A DNA stretch of 64,000 nt from Eulemur rufifrons (Eukaryota; Chordata; Mammalia; Primates; Lemuridae): NCBI RefSeq assembly GCF_041146395.1, contig NC_091009.1, positions 577,501-641,500 on the forward strand, given 5' to 3'. A program made the position numbers and the translations under genes. The notes beneath the pieces are model-generated. The model did no database searches, was not told the origin of the DNA, and was given only the letters and a program-made list of their open reading frames with translations. Shown here piece after piece: positions 1-10,100 of this stretch; within the stretch, counting starts at the first letter, position 1; the number at the start of each line of letters is the position of its first letter.

Positions 1-178
1 CTTTTTCCATTATTTTAAAAGGCATAGCACCGTTTGCCAGTTAGCATAAGAATGAGTCACTGGAGGGGACGTTTTTGTGTGGGGTCGTGTGGTGTGTGTG
101 GGGGGGCAAGCCCTCTGTCAGTCCAGTGGTTTGTTTTTATTATGCCCAGAGAGGAGAAGTGGGCATGTGTGTGGCAGG

Positions 179-233
179 TGAAAAGTGCGGATCCTGTTTC
201 AGACTTAGACTGAAACAGGATCCGCACTTTTCA
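179..233. repeat. Perfect 24-bp inverted repeat (satellite hairpin)
   Basis: The left arm at 179-202 and right arm at 210-233 are exact reverse complements around a 7-base loop, and each arm contains GGATCC. Either strand could fold into a long hairpin, or the duplex could extrude a cruciform. The same element recurs at the same place in other monomers with increasing decay. Confidence 0.9.
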
Positions 234-245
234 GCCCGTTCCTTT

Positions 246-263
246 AAGACTCCTTTGATTCAT
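246..263. repeat. L1 target-site duplication, 5' copy
   Basis: Eighteen bases of satellite sequence ending at the first L1 base. They match 6570-6587 at 16 of 18 positions, as expected for an L1 insertion by target-primed reverse transcription. Confidence 0.75.
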
Positions 264-1325
264 TCTCAATGATGGTGGAATGGTGGTGACCTCCTGGATT
301 CGTGCTCCTGGAGTGGAAGGCATGGGTCTCCCACTGCCCACAACCCTAGAGGTTCACTTCCCCACAAGAACGTTGGTGTGAATCCATGGAGAATCAGCGT
401 GGGACAGAGAGAGAGAGCAAGAAAAGACTGAGGTGATTAGGGAAATAAATCACCAAAATCTGGAGAGTGCGGGATGGCCAAGAGAGAAGGGAGCACGGGA
501 CAGCTGTACCCACCTCACCAGAGAGTGGGGTGGGTTCAGCCCCACAGGAAAGCATCTTGTTCCCCCTCTGACCTCCACACCCACTCAATTGAGGATCTGC
601 CTGAAGTCGGTGCAGAATCGCCACGGGAGATGTGGGGCTCTGCAGAGAGGAGACATTGGCAGGAGGCATTTTGGACCCTGGAGTGCTGTGCGCAGCTGAC
701 GCACCTAGCAACTGTCTCCTATACGCGGGCGGTGGGGCTGCTTTGGTCCCGGCTCTAGCAGATGCCAAACTGCCTCGTATAGGTGGGCGGCTGGATTCTC
801 CCGGTCCCCGGCTCCTCTGGCCTCTGCCGGTCCCTGAGCATTCAACCCCAGTGACAGTGATCTGCAGACGGGCGGCCGCCATTGTCGGGGTCCACAGCCT
901 AAACGCTGAGGAGCGATTGGGTACCGGGCGGCTCCCTGGGCGGCTCCCTTCCCTAGTCCACGGACCCTGACTAGGAGCTCCACCTTTGTGTGAACACTGA
1001 GTGGTTCCCCAGTCACGAGAGAGTAGAGCGTGGACCTTGCAGACATTGGGGTGGGGCAGACCATCGCCCGCGGGAACTGCAGAGGCTGGGGCGTTGGGCG
1101 AATGAGGGCACCGCTCCACTCTCCCTATCCACTGTCTTTCTCACAGAGAGAGACAGAAGCCACCTCGGGAGAGGAAGAGGGGCAGCCCCCCCAGCGGAGC
1201 TAGCAAAATCCTGAACAATATGTGAAGGGCTCCCCCTAGTGACAGAGGAGGCAGCTTACCTGGCACTCACAGTGTGCCCCTATCCAGACTAAAGCTGAAA
1301 GAAGGGATCTTAAGGATTCATTCAG
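264..1325 (+). promoter_or_regulatory. L1 5' UTR / internal promoter region
   Basis: GC- and CpG-rich sequence between the 5' TSD and the ORF1 start, the region that in L1 carries the internal RNA polymerase II promoter. Several overlapping open frames on both strands here (up to about 240 codons at 394-1119 on the minus strand) are best read as a by-product of high GC content. I do not see repeated monomers, so it is not of the tandem-monomer type found in mouse L1. Confidence 0.7.
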
Positions 1326-2330
1326 ATGGGAAGGGCTCAGCGAAGGAACTCTAGGAGTATAAAGAATCAAGCTGAAACCATGCCCTCAAAGAGGATTACT
1401 AGTTCTCCACCAATTAACACAGAGCAGATTCCAAATAGCAACATGTCACAGGAAGAATTTCAAACATGGATCATAAATACGCTGAACATTATGCAAGAAA
1501 AAATGGATAATCAACACAAAGAAACCACAAAAAAGATCCAGGACTTGGAAGAAAAATTCACCAAAGAAATTGAAATACTGAAGAAAAATCAAACTGAACT
1601 CCTGGAAATGAAAAATTTATTCAAGGAGCTACAAAACACAGTGGAAAGTCTCAAGAGCAGGGTAGATCAAACAGAAGAAAGAATCTCAGAGATCGAAGAT
1701 AACACTTTCCAATTAAATAAGGCAGTCACAGAGTTAAAACAAAGAAACATGAGAAATAATCATAGTCTACAAGAAATGTGGGATTATGTGAAGAAGCCTA
1801 ACGTGAGAGTTATCGGCATTCCTGAGGGTGAAGAAGACAATAAGCAAGGGTTGAATAAAGTATCTGAAGATATAATTGAGGAAAATTTCCCAGGCCTTGC
1901 CAAATCTCTAGATACACAGGTTCAAGAAGCTCAAAGAACCTCTGAGAGATTCATACCAAATAGGAAGACACCACGTCATGTAGTTATCAGACTGACCAAA
2001 ATATCCACTAACGAGGCCCTTCTTCAATCTGTAAGGAGAAAGAAACAAGTAACATACAAAGGAAAGCCCATCCGAATCACGCCAGATTTCTCAACTGAAA
2101 CCTTACAAGCAAGAAGAGATTGGAGCCCCATTCTCACTCTTCTGAAACAGAATAATGCCCAGCCTAGAATCCTGTACCCAGATAAGCTCAGTTTTATATA
2201 TGAAGGTGAAATTAAGACATTCTCAGATAAACAAAAACTCAGAGAATTCACCAAGACAAGAGCAGCTTTCCAAGAAGTATTCAAAACAGAGTTACACGTG
2301 GTCCAGCACAAGAAGGACCCTCGAATGTAA
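1326..2330 (+). CDS. L1 ORF1 protein (RNA-binding chaperone), intact
   Basis: Encodes 334 residues, close to the usual 338 of primate ORF1p. ORF1p is a trimeric RNA-binding protein that coats L1 RNA and has nucleic-acid chaperone activity. Visible order: a basic N-terminal tail (1-40); a heptad-rich coiled coil (about 50-148) rich in Lys, Glu and Leu; an RRM-like domain starting near 158 (VRVIGIPEGEE) with the conserved TPRHVVIRLTK at 215-225; and a C-terminal domain containing DFSTETLQARRDW at 254-266. The start is the first ATG after the 5' UTR and gives the family N-terminus MGRAQRR. ORF2 begins 39 bases after the stop. No internal stop or frameshift is seen. Whether it is expressed cannot be judged from sequence; satellite context argues for silencing. 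Confidence 0.93.
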   Translation: MGRAQRRNSRSIKNQAETMPSKRITSSPPINTEQIPNSNMSQEEFQTWIINTLNIMQEKMDNQHKETTKKIQDLEEKFTKEIEILKKNQTELLEMKNLFKELQNTVESLKSRVDQTEERISEIEDNTFQLNKAVTELKQRNMRNNHSLQEMWDYVKKPNVRVIGIPEGEEDNKQGLNKVSEDIIEENFPGLAKSLDTQVQEAQRTSERFIPNRKTPRHVVIRLTKISTNEALLQSVRRKKQVTYKGKPIRITPDFSTETLQARRDWSPILTLLKQNNAQPRILYPDKLSFIYEGEIKTFSDKQKLREFTKTRAAFQEVFKTELHVVQHKKDPRM

Positions 2331-2369
2331 CACTAATCAAGAGATAAATATGAAAACACAGTTATCATA

Positions 2370-5300
2370 ATGGCTCAAGAGAGAAAACAGATCAATGAAA
2401 TTCAACCCAACATGAGGAACAGCAATCTGTCTCGCTTATCAGTTCTCTCATTAAATGTGAATGGATTGAATTCCCCACTCAAGAGACATGGACTGGCCCA
2501 ATGGATAAAAAAGATATAAGCCAAGTATCTGCTGTCTTCAGGAAACTCATCTAACCTGCAAGGATGCATTTAGACTGAAAATAAAAGGGTGGAAATCAAT
2601 ATTCCAAGCAAATGGAACCCAAAAGAAAGCTGGCGTGGCAGTTCTAATCTCCGATAACGTAGTTTTTAAATCAACAAAAGTAAAGAAAGACAAAGATGGT
2701 TACTATATACTGGTGAAGGGTACAATTCAACAAGAAGACATAACTATACTTAACATATATGCACCCGATCTAGGTGCACCCAGATTCATAAAGCAAACCC
2801 TACTTGATCTGAACCAAATGATAGATAACAACACTTTAGTAGCCAGAGATTTTAACACGCCACTGACAGTTCAAGACAGATCCTCCAAACAAAAAATAAA
2901 CAAAGAAATATTGGACGTAAATAGAATGCTAGAACAAATGGGCCTGACTGACATCTACAGGACATTCTACCCAAATACCACTGAATATAAGTTCTTCTCA
3001 TCAGCTCATGGGACATTCTCCAAGATTGACCATATCTTAGGACATAAAGAATGTCTTAAAAAATTTAAAAATATAGAAATAATACCATGCAGCTTCTCGG
3101 ATCACAGTGGAATAAAAGTAACAATGAACCCTAACAGAAATCCTCATTTCTACTCAAAGTCATGGAAGCTAAATAACCTTCTCCTGAACAATCGTTTTAT
3201 AAATGAAGAAATCAAGTCAGAAATCAAAAGATTCTTTGAATTAAACGACAAAGGAGATACAACTTATCAAAATCTGTGGGACACAGCTAAAGCAGTCCTG
3301 AGAGGAAAATTTATTTCCATAAATGCCTATACCAAAAAGACAGAAAACTTACAAATAGACAATCTAATGAATAGACTCAAAGAGCTGGAGAAGAAAGAAG
3401 AGACCAAACCCAAACCCAGCAGAAGGAAATTATTAAGATTAAATCAGAACTAAATGAAAAGGACCATAAGGGAGCATAAGGGAGATTAAACCAAACCATA
3501 ACGGAGATTAATAAAACCAAAAGTTGGTTCTTTGAAAAAATAAACAAAATTGACACACTTCTGGCTAAACTAACCAAGAGCAGAAAAGAAAAATCTCTTA
3601 TAACCTCGATCAGGAACACGAAAGGAGTAATCACGACTGATGCCACAGAGATACATGATATCATCTATGAATTCTACAAAAATCTTTATGCACACAAATT
3701 AGAAAACCTGGAGGAAATGGACAAATTCTTATAAACACACTGCCTTCCCAGGCTCAACCAGGAAGAAATAGAATTCCTGAATAGACCGATATCTAGATCT
3801 GAAATTGAAACAGCAATAAAAAACCTTCCCAAAAAGAAAAGCCCTGGACCAGATGGGTTCACACCTGAATTCTACCATACCTACAAAGAAGAACTGGTGC
3901 CCATCGTACATAAACTATTCTCCAATATAGAGAAGGATGGGATTCTCCCCAACACTTTTTACCAAGCCAACATAATCCTGATACCAAATCCAGGAAAGGA
4001 TGCAACTAAAACAGAGAACTATAGACCAATTTCTCTTATGAATATAGATGCAAAAATTCTCAATAAAATTCTAACAAATCGAATCCAAGTGCTTATCAAA
4101 AAAATAATCCATCACGACCAAGTGGGCTTCATCCCAGAGATGCAGGGATGGTTTGACATATGGGAATGTAATTCATCACATAAATAGAAGCAAAAATAAA
4201 GATCAGATGATCCTCTCAATAGATGCAGAGAAAGCATTTGACAAAATTCAACACCCTTTTATGATAAGAACACTTAACAAAATAGGCATAGATGGGGCCT
4301 ATATAAAAATGATACAAGCCATATACGACAAACCCTCAGCCAACATCATACTGAATGGGGAAAAACTGAAAGCATTCCCACTTCAAACTGGAACCAGACA
4401 AGGCTTACCACTGTCCCCATTACTTTTCTACATAGTATTGGAAGTCCTTGCAAGAGCTATCAGGCAAGAGAGCAGAATCAAGGGAGTTGAAATAGGGACA
4501 GAAGAGATCAAACTCTCACTCTTTGCTGATGATATGATGTTATATCTATAAAACCCCAAGGTTTCAACCAAGAGACTCCTGGAATTGATCAATGAATTCA
4601 GTAAAGTCTCAGGATACAAAATCAATACACACAAATCAGAGGCATTCATATATGCCAATAACAGTCAAATGGAAAACCAAATTAAGGACTCAATACCCTT
4701 CAAAATAGCAACAAAGAAAATAAAATACCTAGGAATTTATTTAACTAAGGAGGTAAAGGACCTCTATAGGGAGAACTATGAAACACTGAGGAAGGAAATT
4801 GCAGAACATGTAAATAGGTGGAAAACCATACCATGCTCATGGATCGGTAGAATCAACATTGTTAAAATGTCTATACTGCCCAAAGTTATCTACAGATTCA
4901 ATGCAATCCTTATTAAATTACCAACATCTTTTTTCACAGACATAGGAAAAATAATTTTACGCTTTGTATGGAACCAGGGAAGACCCCGTTTAGCAAAAGC
5001 AATCTTAAACAACAAAAACAAAATGGGAAGTATTAATTTGCCAGACTTCAAACTATACTACAAGGCTGTGGTTCTTAAAACAGCCTGGTACTGGCACAAG
5101 TGCAGGGACACAGACCAGTGGAACAGAACAGAAAATCCCAATATAAAACCATCCTCATATAGCCATCTAATCTTTGACAAAGCAGACAAAAACATACTCT
5201 GGGGAAAAGATTCCTTATTTAATAAATGGTGCTGGGAAAACTGGATGTCCACATGTAGAAGACTAAAACAGGACACATAACTCTCACCCCTCACAAAAAT

Positions 5301-6258
5301 CAAATCACAGTGGTTAACAGACTTAAACCTAAGGTCAGAAACTATTAGAATTCTAGAAGAAAATGTAGGAAAGACTCTTACAGACATTGGCCTAGGCAAA
5401 GAATTTATGAAGAAGACCCCTAAAGCAATCACAGCAACAACAAAAATAAATAAATGGGACCTGATCAAATTAAAAAGCTTCTGCACAGCCAAAGAAACAG
5501 TCACGAGAGTAAATGGACAACCTACAGAATGGGAAAAAATTTTCGCATACTATACATCAGATAAAGGACTGATAACAAGAATCTATTTAGAACTCAGGAA
5601 AATCAGTAAGAAAAAATCAAACAACCCTATCAAAAAGTGGGCAAAGGACATAAATAGAAATTTTTCAAAAGAAGATATAAAAATGGCTAACAAACATATG
5701 AAAAAGTGTTCAACATCTCTAATCATCAGGGAAATGCAAATCAAAACCACAATGAGATATCACTTAACTCCAGTGGGAATGGCCTTTATCAAAAAGTCCC
5801 AAAACTATACATGTTGGTGTGGGTGTGGGGAGATAGGTACATTCATACACTGCTGGTGGGACTGTAAACTAGTGCAGCCCCTGTGGAAAGCAATGTGGAG
5901 ATACCTTAAACAGATTCAAGTAGACCTACCATTCGATCCAGCAATTCCATTATTGGACATCTACCCAGAAGAACAAAAGTCATTCTATAAAAAAGACACC
6001 TGCACCTGAATGATTATAGCAGCACAATTCACAATCACAAAGATGTGGAAACAACCCAAATGCCCATCAATTCATGAATGGATTAGCAAAATGTGGTATA
6101 TGTATACCATGGAATATTACTCAGCTATTAGAAATAATGGCGATATGGCATCTCTTTGGTTCTCCTGGAGAGAGCTGGATCCCATTCTATTAAGTGAAGT
6201 ATCCCAAGAATGGAAAAATAAGCACCACATGTACTCACCAGCAAATTGGTTTCCCTGA
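2370..6258 (+). pseudogene. L1 ORF2 (endonuclease/reverse transcriptase), broken
   Basis: ORF2p nicks target DNA and reverse-transcribes L1 RNA. The remnant has the full family extent (about 1,296 codons including breaks). The endonuclease part includes the LNVNGLNSP segment near 2454, the catalytic-type DFNTPL near 2851 (preceded by Arg where Gly is usual) and FSDHSG near 3094. RT motifs run from about 3850 to 4900, with FADD at 4521-4532. The Cys/His segment ending in FIHCWWDC lies near 5810-5870. Breaks: TAA at 2517-2519; a frame change before 2635; a stop at 3451-3453; scrambled frames at 3454-3896 with a small local duplication; a frameshift near 4160; TAA at 4549-4551 just after FADD; TAA at 5278-5280; TGA at 6007-6009. 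It is not functional. Confidence 0.93.
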
Positions 6259-6569
6259 GTGCACATTTGGGAACAACACCAATTGGGTATCGGACAGAGG
6301 TTGGGGCCGGGTGGAAGGGATGGGTGTATACCTACTTGATGAATGTGATGTGCACTGCCTGGGGAATGGACACCCTTCAAGTTCTAACTGGGGGGGATGG
6401 GGTGGGGGAGAGGAGGGGTGCACACCTACATGATGAATGTGATGTGCACTGACTAGGGAATGGACAAAATTGAAGCTCAGAATCGGGGGAAAGGGGAGGC
6501 ATGGGGAATGTATATAGCCTGATCTTTTGTACCCCCATAATGAGCTAACAAACAAACAAACAAACAAAA
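6259..6569 (+). other. L1 3' UTR and A-rich tail
   Basis: Contains the G-rich polypurine stretch typical of L1 3' UTRs (6389-6420). Two related segments, each holding 'gatgaatgtgatgtgcactg' (6340-6359 and 6432-6451), give an internal duplication of about 92 bp. The element ends in a simple AAAC-repeat tail rather than pure poly(A). Confidence 0.85.
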
Positions 6570-6587
6570 AAGAATCGTTTGATTCAT
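6570..6587. repeat. L1 target-site duplication, 3' copy
   Basis: Matches 246-263 with two differences. It continues into 'cagctgggaat', the normal next part of the satellite monomer. Confidence 0.75.
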
Positions 6588-7054
6588 CAGCTGGGAATAC
6601 ACCATGGTTCTTTAAAGACCTCTATGCGTGGGCCCAGGTAACTGGCTAGTTCCAAGAAGTATGCCACAGAGCTTTTGAAATAACCACTACGTTGAGAATT
6701 ATTTGCTAGTTTTTGCACCACCTTTCACCATAATTGTGATAAGGTTCGTCCGTGCCTCCTTCAACCCAAGATGGCTGGGGCAGACAAAACTATGCTGAGG
6801 CCTAGTACACTTGGTGTTGCCGATAGTTGGTACTGGAGCCTGGCAAGAAGCCATGCTATTAAGAGTCATTCCACCATCCTTTCTCCATCATTTTAAAAGG
6901 CAGAACACCTTTTTCCAGTTATCATAAGAATGAGTTGCTGGAGGGGACGTTTTTGAGTGGGGTCGGGTGGTGCATTGAGGGGAAGGCTCTCTGTCTGTCT
7001 GGTGGTTTGTCTTTATTATGCCCAAAGAGGAGAGGTGGGCATGTGTGTGGCAGG

Positions 7055-7109
7055 TGAAAAGTACGGATCCTGTTTCAGTCTTAGACTGAAACAGGATCCG
7101 CACTTTTCA
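7055..7109. repeat. 26-bp inverted repeat with 3-base loop
   Basis: Arms 7055-7080 and 7084-7109 pair at 25 of 26 positions around the loop TTA. This is the tightest hairpin seen among the monomers and probably the closest to the ancestral form. Decayed equivalents are visible near 8146-8200, 8690-8745 and 10868-10930. Confidence 0.88.
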
Positions 7110-10100
7110 GCCAGTTCCTTTACGAATCCTTTGATTCATCAGCTGGGAATCCACCATGGCTGTCGAGACCCCTCTATGTGTGGGCCCAGGTAACTGGCTA
7201 GTTCCAAGATGTATGCCGTAGAGCTTTTGAAATAACCACTACGTTGAGAATTGTTTGCCAGTTTTTGCAGCACCTTTGACCATAATTGTGATAAGGTTCA
7301 TCTGTGCCTCCTTAAACCCAAGCAGGCTGCCACGGACAAAACTATGCTGAGGCCTAGCTCCCTTGGTGTACCGATACATTTTACTGGAGCCTGGCAAGAA
7401 GCCATTTTTTTTAAGTACAATTCCACCGTCTTTTCTCCATTATTTTAAAAGGCAGTGCACCTTTAGCCAGTTAGCATAAAGATGAGTCACTGGAGCGGCT
7501 TTTTGTGTGGGGTTGGGTGTGTGTGGGGGGGCAGGCCCTCTGTCAGTCCGGTGGTTTGTTTTTATTATTCCCAGAGAGGAGAAGCGGGCATGTATGTGGC
7601 AGGTGAAAACTTTGGATCCTGTTTCAGTCTGAAACAGTATCTCCGCTTTTGAGCCTGTTCCTTTTGGAATCCTTTAATTCATCAGTTGGGAATCCACCAT
7701 GGTTCTCTAGACCTCCCTGAGCGTGGGCCCAGGTAACTGGCTAGTTCCAAGAAGTATGCCGCAGAGCTTTGGAAATAACCACTACATTGAGTATTATTTG
7801 CCAGTTTTTGCAGCAACTTTCACAATGATTGTGAAAAGGTTAGGCAGTGCATCCTGAAACCCAAGCTGGCTTCCACAGAAAAAACTACGGTTAGGCCAAT
7901 CTCCCTTGGAGTTGCCGATAATTGGTACTGGTCCGTGGCAAGAAGCCATTCCTTTAAGTATCATTCCACCTTCCTTTCACAACTATTTTAAAAGGCAGAG
8001 CACCTATTGCCATTTAGCTTAAGGATGAGTCGCTGGAGGAAACGTTTTTGTGTGGGGTGGGAGAGGCAGAGCCAGGCCCTCTGTCAGTCCAGTGGTTTGT
8101 TTTTATTATCCCCGGAGAGGAGAAGTGGACATGTGTGTGGCAAGTGAAAAGTGTGGATCCTGTTTCAGTCTTAGACTGATACAGGATCGGCACTTTTCAT
8201 CCTGTTCCTTTAAGAATCCTTTGCTTCATCAGCTGGGAATCCACCATAGTTCTCTACACCCCACTATGTGTGGGCCCACTTAACAGGCTAGTTCAAAGAA
8301 GTATGCCACAGAGCATTTGAAATAACCACTACCATGGAAATTATTTGCCAGCTTTTCCAGCACTTTTACCATAATTTTGATAAGGTTCATTTGTGCTTCC
8401 TTAAACCCTAGATGGCTTCCATGGACAAACCTATACTGAGGGTTCTCTCGCTTGGTGTTGCCAATACTTGGTACGGGAGTCTGACAAGAATCCAGTCTTT
8501 TAATTATCATTGCACCATCCTTTCTCCCTTATATTAAAAGGTGAGCAACTTTCGGCAGTTAGCATAAGGATGAGTCAACGGAGGGGATGTTTTTGGGTGG
8601 GATCGGGGTGGTTTGGGGGACAGTCCCTCTGTCAGTCTGGTTGTTTGTGTTTATTATGCCCAGACAGGGAAGTGGATATATTTGTGGCAGGTGAAATGTG
8701 CGGATCCTGTTTCAGTTAGACTGAAACACTATCCGCACTTTTCAGCTGGTTCCATTAAAAATCCTTTGATTCATCAGCTGGGAATCCACCATGGTTCCTT
8801 AGAACCCTCCATACATGGGCCCATGAACTGGCCTGTACCAAGATGTATGCTGCACAGCTTTTGAGATAAACACTACGTGTAGAATTATTTGCCAGTTTCT
8901 GCAGCACATATCACCATAATTGTGATAAGGATCGTCTGTGCCTCCTTAAACACAAGATGGCTGCCACGGAGAAAACTATGCTGAGGCCTAGGTCACTTGG
9001 ATTTCACGACACTTGTTACTGGAGGCTGGAAGGAGGCCATTCTTTTAAGTATCATTCCACCATACTTTCCCCATTATTTTAAAATGCACGGAAACCTTTG
9101 CAAGTTAGCATAATAATTAGTAGCTGGAGGGGACATTTTTATTTGTGGGGTCGGTGTGGGTGGGGGGCGCAGGCCCTCTGTCAGTTCGCTGGATTGTTTT
9201 TATTTTCCCCAGACCGGAGAAGTGGGCATGTGTGTGGCAGGTGAAAAGTTCGGATCCCGTTTCTGTCTTAGACTGAAACAGAAACCGCACTTTTCACCCC
9301 GTTCCATTAAGAATCCCTTGCTTCATCAGCTGGGAATCCACCATGGGCCTCTAGACTGCTCTATGCGTGGGCCCAGTTAACTGGCTAGTTCAAAGAATTA
9401 TGCCGCAGAGCTTTTCAAGTAACCACTACCATGAGAATTACTTGACCGCTTTTGCAGCACCTTTCACCATAATTGTGATAAGGTTCATCTGTGCCTCCTT
9501 AAACCCAAGATGGCTGCCAGGGACAAACGTGTGCTGAGGCCTAGGTGACTTGCTGTTGCGAATACTTGGTATGGGAGTCTGGCAATAAGCCAGTCTTTTA
9601 GGTATAATTCCACCATTCTATCTCCATTATTTTAAAAGGCAGAGGACGTATTGCCAGATAGCATAAGGATCAGTCGCTGGAGGGCACGATTTTGTGTGGG
9701 GTGGTGGGGGGCGGGGGCAGGCCATCTGTCAATCCGATGGGTTGTTTTTGTTATCCCTAGAGAGGAGAAGTGGGCATGTGTGTTGCAGGCAAAAAGTCAG
9801 AATCCTGTTTCAGTCAGGATCTGCACTTTTCAGCCTGTTCCTTTAAGAATCCTTAGATTCATCACCTTGGAATCCACCATGGTTCTCTAGACCCCTCTAT
9901 GCGTGGGCCCAGGTAACTGGCTTCTTCCAAGAAGTATGCCACAGAGCTTTTGAATTAAACAGTACGTTGAGAATTATTTGCCGGGTTTTCAGCACGTTTC
10001 ACCATAATTATGATAAAGTTTGTATGTGCCTCCTTAAACCCAACATGGCTGCCACGGGCATAACTATGCTGAGGCGTAGCTGACTTGGTGTTGCCTATTT

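Larger units (their letters stand above)
1..263. repeat. Satellite monomer, left part (interrupted by L1)
   Basis: Diverged copy of the roughly 548-bp satellite that fills the window to 56080. It has the usual landmarks: TTTTAAAA near 13-20, 'ttagcataagaatgag' at 41-56, a G-rich stretch near 100-110, the T-rich stretch ending in 'ttattatgcccag' near 130-149, and the inverted repeat at 179-233. It breaks at about 263, where the L1 begins. The monomer resumes at 6570 with the expected next landmark ('gattcatcagctggga'). No gene seen. Confidence 0.85.
264..6569 (+). mobile_element. Full-length LINE-1 element
   Basis: A complete L1 layout: about 1.06 kb of GC-rich 5' UTR, ORF1, a short spacer, a broken ORF2, a G-rich 3' UTR and a CAAA-type A-rich tail. 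It is bounded by an 18-bp imperfect TSD and splits a satellite monomer. The 6.3-kb length is that of a full-length primate L1. It cannot move on its own because ORF2 is interrupted many times. The open ORF1 suggests a moderately young insertion. The subfamily is not assigned. Confidence 0.93.

Noticed and set aside
394..1119. Long minus-strand frame in the L1 5' UTR
   Set aside because: GC-rich non-coding region with open frames on both strands; no domain recognised. Antisense L1 proteins exist in some primates, but I cannot match this one.
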